Source of the DNA: Pempheris klunzingeri
Lineage: Eukaryota; Chordata; Actinopteri; Acropomatiformes; Pempheridae
Length of the DNA stretch: 64,000 bases
Assembly: GCF_042242105.1 (NCBI RefSeq)
Contig: NC_092013.1
Location: 19,026,618 to 19,090,617 of the forward strand
Reading direction: 5' to 3'
The notes beneath the pieces were generated by a model. It had not been told where the DNA came from, did not search any database, and saw nothing but the letters and a program-made list of their open reading frames with translations. A program made the position numbers and the translations under genes. This document shows, one piece after another, positions 1-13,008 of the stretch (position 1 is its first letter; each line of letters opens with the position of its first letter).

Positions 1-3000
1 GCATTTCAATCTTGAAAATGTACTGTATGTGAGTTTATTATAGAGCTTGTGTAGAAACGGCAGTGGATGTAGATGTAATACAATTGATGCCTTTCTAATA
101 ACCCTGCAATATGCAATAATGATAACGTGTGGGTGGAAAGCAAATATGTTGCTGAAATTGTATTTTTCACCCATGGAAAGAGCAATACCTGTAATTAAAT
201 AGAATGAAATGCAATAAGGTGACATCAGTTAGTCACGTTGGTACTCAGCACTTTACTATGTTATGAAGCACTTAATATTTGAGGACTGTTACTGTATGTG
301 TCAACATTGTACAGTATACAATGTCATAATGTTTTATTTATCCTGTAAAGAGTGCCTTTAATTAAACATGTATCCTAACTGTGCGAAGTTTCCCTCTGGT
401 GATTTAATATCTGCGGTAAATTGGACATCAAGCAAGTTTAAACTTTTTAAACTTTTTTAGTTTTCCTCCCATGTTCAACAATAGTAGTGATGAATGGAGG
501 TGGAAGTGTCAGTGTTTGGCTTCAGGGCTGAACACTCATTATCACCTCATGTTAGCTGTTATTAACGCCTTCACACTGCTGGTTCTCTGCACTGATATCA
601 TGATGGCATCCCTCCCTCTCTCCCTCTCTGTCTCTCTGTGTCTCTATAGCTCTCATCCAGGCATTCTCCCCAGCGAGTCCTGTCAAACAATGTGTCACAT
701 CACAAGAAGGAAAAAGAGCTGGGTTAGATTTTTTTATTTTTTATTTTTTTAAATATATCTGGTGTCGTGGTGTAGATGGCAGACTGGAGGAGCAGACGTT
801 TATCCTCTGGATAACAAGCCTGTTATCTAATTAAGAAATGAGTAGGATACAGCCAGGCTAAAAATAGATGGGAAGATCAGAAGGGATTATCAAATCACGC
901 ACAAATCCAACAGACTGAAAAGTGACACATTGAGGAGTCTTTGCTGTTTTCTGGGATATCAATCAAAAGAGGGGGATTGAAACACAATTAGCTTCCTTTT
1001 CCCTAGATGGAGAAATTGTAGTGCTGTGAACTTGACATTGCCTTTGACTGGGATAGCTTCAAAAGCAAAAACACCAAATTAAATATGCAGACCAAATGAA
1101 TCATTTATAAGATTATCTATCTTAGCCTCCATTGCTAGGAGCTAGCTGTTTCTCTTGATTCTTTACTGTCCCGTACTGTCACATCAAGGACATATTCTCG
1201 GTTAATGTGCTAAAACAATATCTAATATCTAATCTGTTTAAATGCCACGTAAGATGAAGCTGTTGAGGTGGTTTCCTGCTGAAACGTGCCGGCTATGTTC
1301 TTGCAGTCTGTTGAGAGGCTTGCTCGTGTTGTCACTAGTTGACAGTCAGGTCAGCGGGCCGCCCTTCTGCCCTGCTGATCACTGATCGTACAGTGATACA
1401 CCAAAGACGAGCCCTGATAGCATTTTAGCATTTAACAGACAGGTGGCTCCGGCAAGGTCAAAGCCAATGTGAGGCTGTCATTTATAATTCATCGGGTGTT
1501 CCACGATGAGATCACATCCATCTTGGCTTTGATAGAGATTCACCCCAAGAAGCTCAGAAGACCAGCAGATGGTCTAATCACTGTGACACAGCAGACTGCA
1601 CCGCAAACCTTAATGAATCTAAAAATACCACCGTTGCACGACTCTGTTCTTCCCTTTACTCGCCGGGTCAGTGACGAGAGCTGTGTCCCACTCCTTTAAG
1701 GGAAACAATGGACGGGTCTCACACGACAGCTCAGACAGTGAGTCCCATACCAGTAGATTGGGTTACTGTTCTGTCAGCAGACACGTTATAAGCCATTTTA
1801 AGAGCTGCACAGACAGCAGCCTGTGTACTGTAGCTCGCTCCCTGCAGAGGGCAAAGTCACTTGGAACTGGGCAGCCTGTGTTTGTATTAAATCACTCCAA
1901 AGTCTCCTGTTTCTTCCAGTGACGGGAAACTCTTCTGGATGCAGGAGAGTGCACGGTAGCATCGGGCTGGATCACCGCTGCGGTGACCTTGCCATTTGGT
2001 TTTTGATCAAAGTGCGAACGCAGTGCTGCTTTGGAGCGCAGCAGGCGTAATATTGAGTGGCACAGCAATCCCCATGGGTTTTATATTGATCAAAGTTCAG
2101 CTGCACTCACCTCCAGTATTACTTAGGCCATTGATTCTGTGCCCTGACTTTGCTGACCAAGAACATTCAGACATGGGTTTTGCATTACTTTTATAGCTTC
2201 TTTATTGACTACAGGGCTAATATGGTTACACTGAAAAGCAAAAAAAATAAAAAAAATCCCCACCAAAACATAAAAGCGACATCACAGCAAATGAGCAGCA
2301 TATTTTTGGCACGAGATAAACTAAGCTTGTGAGCTGCTCCATCTGCTCTCTCAGCACTGGAGAGGATGAAGGACAGACAGGTGGACGCAACTTGCTTCTC
2401 ACTGGGGGGGCGATGGAGGATCAGGCATCCTGACACAGTGTGATGAAACACTCCTCCTCTAAAGGAGCATTTTTGGGAAGTCATACTGTTTTTCATTTTT
2501 AGTTTCATTTGCTCCACCCATGCTGGAAATCCCTAATGTCACTGAGTCATCCCACTCATCCGCCCATTTATTGCTGTCTCAAATTATAGCCTGAACATTC
2601 ACAGCCCTGACTCCTGGGACTTACTGTTATATACGGCTAATTTGCAACAGTAAATATGCTTTGGAGGAAATGTAATGCCACAGACAGACTGGGAAAGTGT
2701 TGAGAGACGGACTAACACATTTGTTGGTTTTGGTCTTTTCTTGAGATCTGTTGGCACAAATCAAAAAATTAGATTATTGCGAGCCTTATCATGTAATGCT
2801 AGCTACCAAAGAGAACAGATACGGGCATGCTCTGTATTTTTGTTAAGAAAATCTAATATAATATAATAATATGTTTACGAATCACATTCTACCTGTTGTT
2901 AATGTCGGTATTTATGGGCGAAGTGAAAGTGTTTCACTTGTTATTAGGAGAATACATTCATGTTACACATGAACAATTTCTCTATTATACTCTCCTTTTA

Positions 3001-4136
3001 GTGATATGACGAGAAACTCCTGTGATCCTGATTGAAAGTTTGTGGTAGAAGGACTTTGATCCTAAAAACTCTTCAATTATTCAGACATTTTGGTCTACTT
3101 TAATAATTCACATTGGCTTAAAGGAGCGTTTCTGATGACAAGCTCCCGTAACATAAAATACATCATTATAATTAATATCATAGTAAATCAATAAAGCTTT
3201 TGGGGTTCATTGTATGTACAGGCTATTAATAATTTTGCATGTAGACAGAGCCAGAGGTATTCTCCAGTGTCCGCCTGAATATGCTTTGTTAGCTCAGTTC
3301 TGCTCTGCCTGGGTGCACTTAATCCCATCTATCATTTTAAGGGTGGAGAGTGGATTCCCACGACAGAGAGGGCCAGCAATGATTCAAGGAGAAAAAGATT
3401 TATGACAGGTAACTGCACGGTGACTGCTCCGCTGCAGTGCGTCAGCCCTGGAGGTCAATGGCCAGACTTTGTGGGACGAAACATGAGTCTCACATTTGTC
3501 CTGCTTAACGCCCATGAAAAATGAAGAAGGTGACCTAAGTATCACCCGGGTTCAGACAGTAGACTGCGTGTTGAATTCGGATGACCACTGGCTGCTCTCC
3601 ACATCTGGGACGACTAATAATGTTTACAGCAGCTGATTAGAGAGCCAGCACGAGTGTGCAAACAATATGCATCATCCAGCTGTAGAGCCTGACAAAAGAG
3701 GAATCTGGCTAATGCTGCACAGACAATTACCTTTATTATTCTGACAACGGGTGCATAAACACATTCATTTGTTTAGTAATGAAGTAGGTTATTGTACTTG
3801 TTAAAAAAACAAACATTACACAAAATAACAAATGTACGCAATTTCTGTAAAGGTTATTGTTTAGAGATGCTCAGGGTGGATTTGGAGAAGTGGGTAGGCA
3901 ACGACTGGTTGCAGTACTGTACTAACACTGGTATAAAAAAAATATCCCATTTCATGTTTAAGTCCTGCTTTGAAAAAGTCAGAAATGTATTATTCACTAA
4001 ATGCACTTGAAGTAGAAAAATAGTCCCTGTGAGCGAAGTACTATGTCATTATTGCATGAAGCATTCACGTGTAAGTAGCATTTTCTGTTGTAAATCTTAA
4101 TATGTACAGCAAATAACTTGCAAACACAGCTGTTAA

Positions 4137-4250
4137 ATAAATGTACTGGAGTAAAAAGTACAATATTTCCCTCTGAAATGAAGTGGAGAGGAAACACTTC
4201 ACTTACAATACTTCAAGTACCTCCCTCTTGATAAAAAGAGTAGTTACAAT
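4137..4250. repeat. Dispersed teleost repeat, 'acttaagta' type
   Basis: The segment holds a run reading like 'gtactggagtaaaaagtac', then 'ctctgaaatgaagtggag' and 'acttcaagtacct'. This matches the pattern of a very common short interspersed repeat of teleost genomes. Related diverged pieces occur in this window near 6035-6195, 6378-6420, 19150-19215, 58385-58475 and 58970-59150. The class (probably a non-autonomous DNA transposon) is inferred. Borders are approximate. Confidence 0.5.
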
Positions 4251-5254
4251 CCAGCGCTGCAACAGGGAACACAAGTGACTGATGGGGACAGGATTGGATT
4301 TGTCAGAGGCGGCAGGCGGACGTTGTTTCAGTGTTTAGCCTGACACCCTGTGGCTTCACTGAGCTTCTACACTAAAGCAAAACTGGTGGTGGAAGGTTTT
4401 TACTCATTTGTTTGCTTTTGTGTAAATATGCTGTCTGATGGGTTTTAACTTTCCTGGGCAGTTATAAATGTGTCATCACTTTTCTCAACCTAAAGTAAGC
4501 GAAGGATTTGTCCAACCAAAGCTGACATAAAGCAGATTAAATGACAATTACAATTTAGATTCTTAGAATGAATGTAATAAACCAGTCGTTTATATTTCCA
4601 GAGAATTAAAATATCTTAACAGAACAATGCCGTTAGGAGAAATGAAAATAATTCTAAAACCTGAGTTTCCTTTATAACATAAAAGAGTCTGATATAATAA
4701 TATAATAGGCTCAAACAAGCGTTAGAGCTTTAGTTAAATCTAAAACCGGTTACACCACATGCTAGGGAACTACCTAGCAATGTTGCTCTCAGTTACTGAA
4801 AACGTGTCATGTTTCAGGTAAAAAGTCAGATGAGAGATTACTCATGAAGTGAGATGCACAGCTGGTAAACACTGTATGTGGACTGGGGAATAAGGAAGGA
4901 CACAGATACTCTTTCTAACCACAAAGACAGACTTTCTCTGATCACAATCACTTCCTGGAAATCTCTGACAGCACCGTTCCTGCTTTGTTACGCTGAGCTC
5001 AGCTCACGCATGTCTGTACAGTAAAGGGAGTAAAGGGGTGATTGTAAAACTGTCTCAGGTGAAGTCGTAACAGTTTCAGTTTTACCAGTTGACTGGCATG
5101 CTGCTGGTGATGAATGATTAACAAATGAATTACAGAGGTGAGATAAGAAGATATGGCTCATAAAAATACCCTGGAAGAAACAACAAATTCAACCATGGAA
5201 ACAAATACGTAAAACCTTTTCTTGAAAGAGATAAGACACAAGGATACCTGGGTA

Positions 5255-5480
5255 TTAAGCTACAACTGAAAAAAATATTTTGATGAGCAAAAACTCAAAG
5301 ACTTTCTCTCTTTCCAGCTCCTGAAATGTGAGGATTTGCTGTTTTTCTCTCTTTTCTGTCACTGTTAACAAAATATAATGAAATATATTGATTTGAATTT
5401 TGCACACAAAGAATTGACATTCATTAGATGAAACAATCAATTGTAAAAATGAATGAAAACACTAAAAAGTTGTGACCTCA
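5255..5480. repeat. Dispersed teleost repeat, 'gattaatcg' family, diverged copy
   Basis: The stretch from 'ctcctgaaatgtgagg' through 'gattatgaaac'-like sequence to 'aacaatcaattgt' follows the order seen in other copies in this window (7090-7640, 9690-9830, 14040-14175, 45415-45600). No open frame belongs to it. Borders are approximate. Confidence 0.4.
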
Positions 5481-6034
5481 CGTCACAGTAGTATCTTATA
5501 ATTCTATAATTATAATTTATAAACTGTATATGTATACACTAACTTTACTACTGTAACTACAGCCTGTATTCAGTTAAAGGTATGTTTTGTATTAACCTAT
5601 GAAGTATTTCTAATATATTTGTCTGCCTTCATTGATGTACATAACATGGACAAAATATGACATACATATTTATGTTAATTTTGTTTTATTTGATTTAATT
5701 GATTTATGGATAAAGAAAAACATACCAATCCAAGGGATAACAGGTTACAGTACAAAAAACACTAACGACTCAAGTAAACTTTGATTAATAACCTTCCACC
5801 TTTCTCCATACATGAGCTGTAACCTCTGAAAGTCCGTCCTGTTTCAGTCAGCCTCACACGTAATGACTGTCCCACAGTATAAAACCAGTTTATAGAGATA
5901 AGAGTTTCTGGCTCCATTATTTACTGAAGGCATTACGAACACACACACTGGTCCTTGTATTATAACCTGTGTAGTACGTGATGTTTACTTTGGGTGACTG
6001 GTTGCCGGCTGATTGTTATTTCTTTTTATACGTA

Positions 6035-6195
6035 CTGATGGTACGTAACTCAGTACATTTACTCTGGTAGTGTAGTAGAGTATTTCCATTTTATGCCACC
6101 TTATGCTCCTACTCCACTATATTTCCTATATTAAGGCCAGTGTTATACATTCTACTGCACTACTTGTAAATGAGCTTTAGCGAATCAGATCAATC
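6035..6195. repeat. Dispersed teleost repeat, 'acttaagta' type
   Basis: The phrases 'cagtacatttactctggtag', 'ttatgctcctactccactat' and 'attctactgcactacttgt' match the arrangement of the same short teleost repeat found near 4137 and 58970. A further fragment of the family follows at about 6378-6420. Borders are approximate. Confidence 0.5.
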
Positions 6196-6934
6196 AGAAT
6201 CAGATCAATAACACAAATTATGAATCAATGACGTGCTGTTTTAGATGAAGTTACCCAGCAGTATATGAAGTTAGGTTAAAGTTAGCACCACCTTTACCCG
6301 CTGCTGCATCAGTGATGCCTACACATTAATGCATCAATCATTATAATACAGGCCACATTTTCTGAAAGGAACCATTCTGCATACTAAGTGATTTTACTTT
6401 TAGTACTTCAAGTGTATTTTGATGCTAAACTTTGTGTAGTTAGACCACAGTAAAAGACATTTATTACAACAATGATTTCATGGTAAACTCAACAGGCTGA
6501 AGTGGCCTGAAGACTGTAGAGGACACTTAGAGAATGAACACATGGTGTCTGATAGGAAATGAACCCTGCAGCTTTTACTTCCTGTAAAACGTGGCCAAAC
6601 CATTGGGTGGGGGTGGAAGTGGAGGAGGTTGTGTGAGAATTACAGCACAACTGAGCGACGAGGAAGCTGTAAACCCGCAGAAAAGCCTGACGTCTCCATG
6701 TAAGGCAGGAAAAGTTTTTTTCCCTCACCCTCTGCCTTCCTCCCTCCCTCCTTCCCCCGCACAGAGGACGCTGGGTGGGTCCAGGTAAGCCGGGAGGGCC
6801 GCGACGTGCTGTGACATGGGTGGAGTGCGTGAGCACGTAGACGCACTTCGGAGAGTCCCTTCAGGAGAGAGGAGACTTTAATAAGCCGAGCTGCTGCGGG
6901 TCGATCACTAACTAACTAACTGCCGCGCGCTGTT

Positions 6935-9900
6935 ATGGATCCCTGCGGGTCTGCAGACGCTCGAGGAGACCAGGTGAGTCCACAGATCCTGTTCAATGTT
7001 TGCAAATGTCTCCTCTTCCTGTTTCACACTTCTTCTACCCGCTCCTCTGACTCCTGAGCCATGTCAAGACAAGCACTAACCGTGATGACTGATTATATGG
7101 ACATAACAAGTAGACATAGAAGTATTTCTTTTGTTTATTTGTAGTTCAAATAACGATTAATCGACGATCGAGTGGGAGAAATATAGTTGGCAACTGTTTT
7201 AATAGTCGATTAATTGTTAAAGTCATTTTTAGGCAAACATTCTTTAGTTTGTTGTGATTTGTTGTCTGCTGTGATTAAAACCTTTTGGGGTTTTGGACTG
7301 TTGCACAGACAAACCAGCTCTTTGAATAAGTCGACATCGGCCACAGAGAACTGTGTCGGGTGTTTTTCACTCTTTTCCTATTCTTTAATGTAAAACCATC
7401 ATATTTTTAACTGATTTAACATTAAATTCTTTGACAGTTTAATTGATTATGAACAGATTCACTAGTTGCAAACTCAGTAGAGTTTAAGGCTGCAACTAGT
7501 GGTTACTTTCATTGTGGATTAACATTAATCTTTTGGTATATTAAATGTCAGAAAATCAGTCAGAAAATAGTGGAAATTTTTTTTACATTTTTCTACAATC
7601 TAAAATGACTTGTTTTTTTCCAGCACTGTAACTCTTTAAAAATATTATCACAAAAGCAGCATAGAACTGCAACAAAGCATTGTTTGGCATTCATACTTGA
7701 AAACTGACTAAAGTGATTTCTGACTAGAAATAGCAAATGTTTGATGCAAAACAATCGTAAAAGCTATTGTATGTGATGTTGTTTTTTTCTCTCTGGCGCA
7801 GCCGCTCACCATGGAGACACAGGCAGAGACACAAAGGCCCAACAACGGCCAGTTGATCTTTGTGCCCCACAAGGATACAATTCGTCTGCTGGAGGTGTAC
7901 GTCAAGCGCAGCCTCAGCCTAAATGATGGGGCGCTTGGGGACAAGAGGGCTCAGAGGAAAGAGAAGTGGGTGACAATGCCAAGAAAGCAACGACGACACT
8001 CTAGTGACCCTTCCCTGCACTTGGCAGAGGGATTGAACGACGAGGAGATTGGCACATTTTCAGGGGTCGAAACTCCCGCAAATCCGCCCGAGCCACAGCC
8101 CGAAGAGCCACTGAAACCCATCAAAAAATCAAAGAAGAGCAAGAAGCCCTCGTTTTGGAAAAGCCTATTTGGCATTTTCTCTCGGAAGAGTAACGAAGAG
8201 AAAGATGAAGAGCAGGACGGCTTGTCAGAGATAGCCGAGATCTCCCAAGCAGAGGAGGCCTCTGACAGCGCGACCACCTGCCTGCCCACCACTCCAGTGG
8301 CTTTGCAGAAAAGAAAGTCCATGAGAAGAAAATCCATCAAGAAAAGGTTCTCTAAAAGGCGGCTATCTTTTACAAAACCAAATAAAACCGGTAAAGATCT
8401 CATCCCTGCTGACATCACCCGAGTTGAGGGTAAGTTTGAGGGTTGAACGTGCTGCATTGATTATTCTTACATGATTCAGTGTTAAAATGATTCTTAAACT
8501 AGAATTAGTAGAAACCTGGGTCATGCTGCTTCTCTGCTTTTTCAGCGTCCTGTTTTTGCATTTCATTTTACATTCACTGAGAACTGAATTTTGCTTTGCA
8601 GCTGTTGTCAGTGTGGAACCAACATACTCTTACTACGAGAAGGTGTCAGAGGAACTGGAAAAAATAGTCCACGAGGTCCAGGAAAAAGAGGAAGTTGAAC
8701 GCCTCTCCGATGGTGAGAAACGGTTTCTCTTTGTGTTCATTGAGCAATTATTTAAGAGTGAACGTGCCCAAACTTTAACAGAAAACGTGTAAAGACAACA
8801 AAACCAATCAATGTAATGCACATCCGACAATAAACAGCATTTCCCTGCTAAATGTAGATCATGAAGTTATGAAATGTATCAGCATCCTGTCATTTCTATC
8901 GGCTGTGCATCTTAAGAGAAGAAGTTACTATCCACACGCCTATAACTGTCTTGGTAAAAGTGATCGATCATAAGTTGTTCAGCACATTGATTATACCCCC
9001 CCCTGCTTTTGTTTCATCCCAGAGGAAGTCATCAACAGGATCATCGCTCTGATAAAGGAGCAGGGTGATGCCATAGACGACAAGGTTGGTGTTCTGTGTT
9101 TTAAGTAAAGCATCAGTTGGTGAAAGTATTATTTCATAATTTGAGAATATTGACAGCATATTTACTTTAAATGCTTCAAACAGAGTCCAGTTCTTAATGA
9201 GATTATGTGTTGAGTTAATTATTAAGTACGTGATGGTCAGATCAGCATAATGCGTGAAGTATTTTAACAAGCAGGTGCTTCGACAGTTTCAGCAGAAAGC
9301 AAAAACACCAATAAAACACCAATATACCAATAAAAGGCATAGCATCATAAAGTCTGGATAATAAAATGTCCAAACTCCATGACACAACATCATGCTGAAA
9401 CGAAACCCCCTCCCTTTTGAATGGTTGCGTGCTATCGGTCTGTCTTATTTATTTATTTAAAGTGAGTTTCTTTTCTGATGAAAGAGCTTTTTTTTTTTAA
9501 ACTGTCCTCCTTTACGTCTGCATGAGTTACATATGATCTGTTTCCCAGAAAGCGAACGATAGTGAAAGTGTAATAACGGCAAGAGAGAAGCAAATGTAGA
9601 GAGTCATGCAGTCTGCTATGCAAAACACAGCACGGCATGTGACTGCATGTGAATTGGTCGTAATTCAGTGGATTAGAAGTGTGTGTGGGGCTGTAGCGAT
9701 TAGTCAATCGACAGAAAAGTGGTTTACAAGCATCTTTCACCATTTCTGGACATTTTAAAGACCAGATGAGCAATCGAGAGAATTATCTGCCGATTCATTG
9801 ATGATAAAAGGAAATTGTTTGAGGCAGTTAAGCTGCAATGCCAAGGTCATCTAAGTGTGGCCAGTTACCTCCTGGAGTAGGAACAACATATTTTACCAAT

Positions 9901-10464
9901 AGCTGTGTTTTTAGGAGTGTTTATGCTATTTTATGGTGCATTTTACGTCATTTTACCATGAATGTTTATCAGCAGTATACTGTATTTACTGACAGCTCCC
10001 TGCTCCTTCTGTCCTCCAGCTTAAAGATAACCCCACGCTGAGCAACTTCTTCCAGGGGATGTCATACTCCTCCTTCCAGAAGTTGGCTGATGCGTATCTG
10101 GAGAAAGAAGGATCGCCGACCAACAGTCCTCCCACTGTTCTACCGACCGCACCCGAGCTTGTTAAGTTGGCCTTTACGTACGACTTCACAGCCAGGATAG
10201 CGGGGCTGTCCCGGCAGAATATAGGTCACATCACTGGCCTGGGGAACCGCTATCTACAGGACCGATTTGAATACAAACAGGTAAGAGTCAGACCTGCTGA
10301 ACAAGGATAAATGACACGCATGTATGGATTCATCTTACGTCTAACTTTGAGCGGTATATCTGTGAGAAATGGTAGCGCAACAACAAGCTGTTTGCTTTAA
10401 AACTCTTTCGCGTTGTCTTTTACAGGCTTTAACAGACCATCCAGGGTCCGACAGTGACCCCTGA
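6935..10464 (+). CDS. bcl2l14: Bcl-2-like protein 14 (Bcl-G) homologue, six exons
   Basis: Predicted member of the Bcl-2 family; in mammals Bcl-G is a cytosolic protein linked to apoptosis control. Coding exons, joined in phase: 6935-6973, 7802-8429, 8602-8712, 9023-9084, 10020-10280 and 10426-10464, giving 379 residues. All introns are GT-AG. Residues 1-220 are Lys/Ser-rich and disordered, with a basic cluster (RKSMRRKSIKKRFSKRR) near 195-215. A BH3-like helix (IIALIKEQGDAIDD) lies near 265-279. The Bcl-2 core (GMSYSSFQKLAD ... YDFTARIAGL ... GLGNRYLQDRF) is at about 290-365 and matches the order of motifs in mammalian BCL2L14. There is no hydrophobic tail and no clear BH2 tryptophan motif. 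The start at 6935 adds 16 residues in frame upstream of the ATG at 7811, which sits in good Kozak context and is an alternative. BCL2L12 is the main rival assignment. Confidence 0.78.
7090..7640. repeat. Dispersed teleost repeat ('gattaatcg' family) inside bcl2l14 intron 1
   Basis: Two parts, about 7135-7260 and 7485-7640, carry 'gattaatcgacgatcgag', 'gtcgattaattgttaaagtc', 'ggctgcaactagtggttac' and 'aaatgtcagaaaat'. The same phrases recur in other copies in this window. The element is non-coding and lies wholly inside the first intron of the bcl2l14-like gene. Confidence 0.5.
9690..9830. repeat. Dispersed teleost repeat ('gattaatcg' family) in bcl2l14 intron 4
   Basis: The segment has 'tgtagcgattagtcaatcg', 'accatttctggacattttaa' and 'gccgattcattgatgataa', in the same order as other copies of the family. 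It is intronic and non-coding. Confidence 0.45.
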
Positions 10465-11016
10465 GGGGCCGTCGTACTGAAACAGAGCCAGCACTGCAAG
10501 TCAAGCATTCACTCCTTCACTTCTCTCAGCACCACACATGTCTAAGCGTGTCTTGCAAGCATGAATTCTGTTTTACAAGCGTTTTTCTAAGAACTCAGTG
10601 AGCTACTTGACACAAATTTTAGACTTGTAAGCAACAAATTGTTGGCATTTTCTTGATACTGATTTCCTTCACGTGGAAGATCAACTTAAAAAGTAAGCAC
10701 AGTCTTAAAAGATGTAGCAGTTGTGAATCTGAAACATCACAGCGACACTACAAATGTTTTATGCTTTTTTTTTTTTTTTTTTTTTTACAAATCCACTGTT
10801 GAATAACGTACTGTCTTTACACTGATTTGTAATACAAAAAGGTAATGCAATAAGCTTTGATATGCTAAACACCTATGTGCAATATGTATATATTATTTTT
10901 TACATTTCTAGGATTTCAAAATGAGCAACATTTTTATTTAATAGAAGCTCAACTGAGAGGGGACATGATTACTATTGTTGGTTGATGTGAATGCTGGCAT
11001 TCATACAGCACACTCA

Positions 11017-11022
11017 AATAAA
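11017..11022 (+). terminator. Polyadenylation signal of the bcl2l14-like gene
   Basis: A canonical AATAAA lies about 550 bases after the stop codon at 10462-10464, with a T-rich stretch following near 11050. It would give a 3' UTR of about 0.57 kb that includes the long T run at about 10767-10786. Confidence 0.55.
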
Positions 11023-11059
11023 AGATATTTTAATTCAACACTCAAATGAGCTTTTTTTT

Positions 11060-12960
11060 GTCATAATGAAACAATACATGTTACACATACATACAACGTT
11101 AAACTCAATTCTTTGGTAAGTGAACATATGTCTCATTGTAGAACTAGGACAGACCCCGCTAATGGTACTTTCAGCCTCGCTCCATCAGGGAAACAACCAT
11201 CCAGCACTTTTCTTCCAAGAAATCCACTCATCCTCCTCCAGAGGAGAAGGTGAAATCTAATAGAGTGGGTAATGTCAAACAGCTCCGGGCGAATACTGCA
11301 TTTGCTTTTAGATGGGAATATCCCTTTTTATGGTTGCTAGTAGTTGCTGTGTGGGGGCTCGGAGCCCTCCGCAGCAGCATTTCACAACCCTGGGGTTGCA
11401 GCACGAATTAAAAAAGTTGTAAAACAATTAAAAAAAGACAGTAATCTCGCCTTTTTTCTGAAGGATTACTGGATACGTTTACGTAACCTTTCTCGTAAAA
11501 TTCCTCTTCAGTGGAACAGGCAACCACGGGTAGAAATATGTTTCCAGTGACGGTGAGTAACACCTTGATTCTGCCACACCTCTGTAGTCCTGCAACATAC
11601 CTACTTAAGTGCAGAGACATCAGCCTGCAGCGTGTGTTTAAATGTGTATTTTTTTAAAAAGGAACATTCCTGCAATAGCTGAGACAGAAATTATCATGTC
11701 ACGGCAATCATTTCTGCAACCACATGCACAGTGCGCCCGTGTGTGTTAAGAATATTGTGGAGACTGTTGACTGCACCCAAGATAGATCTCCAGCTGCCAG
11801 GTAGTTATGAAATGAAATGTGACAGACTGTCACTTACATGGTTAAAGCGTGCAGTGATGGCACTCACCTGTGGAAAAGGCTCCCCCCTGCAGGCGAGAGG
11901 CCTTTCCAACTAAACGCAGGGCTGCCAGAACTAATGGGCTCACAAGGGAAACTCGTGCATCCAGCAGCACAGTGCTACGCAACACATGTATTCACATACA
12001 CCAGAGAGAAGAGGATGGGGGAAGCTTATGGAGAACAAGACGAAGAGACCCCCTCTGATTCACTGCCGTGTGGAAACAACCGCAGAGATCGAACTGGTGT
12101 TGATGTGAAGATAAATCTTTCCGTACATGACATGTCGATGTTTCTCACTTCTTTCAGTTCGGGAGTTTCGTTTCTTTTTCTCTAACATTTAAGGTGCCAT
12201 CTAAAGCTACACTTGCGTAATTTGTTGACACGAGTTCAGGTGACTGTCAGGTGAGACAAAAACAGGATGTGCAAGGGAGCAGGTCATGGAAAAATCTTGT
12301 TTCCTCCAAGGGTTACTGTACGATGTTGACAAGCTCAGCGACTAAATAAGCGGTCACGCAGTCAAAGCTGAAAAAAACTGAAACAACAAAAGAATAATTG
12401 TCGTGTGACAGATGACTCACTCCTTACTTATACTTCACAGCAGACTCTTCATCTGCAGCCACTATTAATGCTATTCAGTCAGTCCTGTGCTTGGCACGAC
12501 AACATTTTTACTGTGAGAAACATCTTGCATAAATCCTTGCTTATTGCAAAACAACACAATCTACATCTCTTCTTTAAATTTGGGAAGTTGTGTTTCACAA
12601 GTTTGTCAACAACCACAAAAAGCTTCGTGACTTGATTTCTTAACAGTCTGATAGTTGCCTTTGTTTTTACAGTTAGATCGTAGCTTGTGCCTTTAAGCTG
12701 GTACCATTATGTGGCTTCAGTTATCTGGCCAACAGCAGGGCAGACTGACCACATGCAGGGTCTGGATTGCCTAATGATGACAGGTTACCCGGTCTGGACT
12801 ATTTTTAGCAGGCAACAAAACAGCTTTCGACATCAAGCCTTGACAGCCGGACAATTTCTAGAACCCTTTCCGGTAAAGTCTTTGGGAATGATTACTGTTG
12901 CACAGTAATAATTTGTGACAGCTACTTTAAACTAAAAAGGACAAAAAGACAATGTGATGT
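11060..12960. other. Intergenic DNA between bcl2l14 and rplp2
   Basis: No coding exon chain is recognised on either strand. The short open frames near 11344-11620 and 11838-12185 resemble no family I know and lack supporting splice context. The two flanking genes converge here, so this is shared 3' flank. Confidence 0.5.
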
Positions 12961-12977
12961 GCGTGAGCTTTTACATT

Positions 12978-12983
12978 TTTATT
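12978..12983 (-). terminator. Polyadenylation signal of rplp2
   Basis: TTTATT on the + strand reads AATAAA on the - strand, about 26 bases after the rplp2 stop codon. The very short 3' UTR is typical of ribosomal protein genes. Confidence 0.75.
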
Positions 12984-13008
12984 GCTTTTTAGACACAGAG
13001 AATGCAGA

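Larger units (their letters stand above)
1..6830. other. Intergenic DNA, no gene recognised
   Basis: This AT-rich stretch lies upstream of the bcl2l14-like gene. I read the open frames on both strands and saw no family resemblance and no chain of exons with matching splice phases. The short open frames, up to about 115 codons, have compositions expected by chance. Diverged dispersed repeats occur near 4137-4250, 5255-5480 and 6035-6195. The last few hundred bases become richer in G+C and probably grade into the bcl2l14 promoter. The tail of an upstream gene could be hidden in the first kilobase, but nothing specific supports it. Confidence 0.5.

Noticed and set aside
7951-8457. 168-codon - strand open frame
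   Set aside because: It is antisense to exon 2 of the bcl2l14-like gene. The + strand frame fits splice phases and family motifs.
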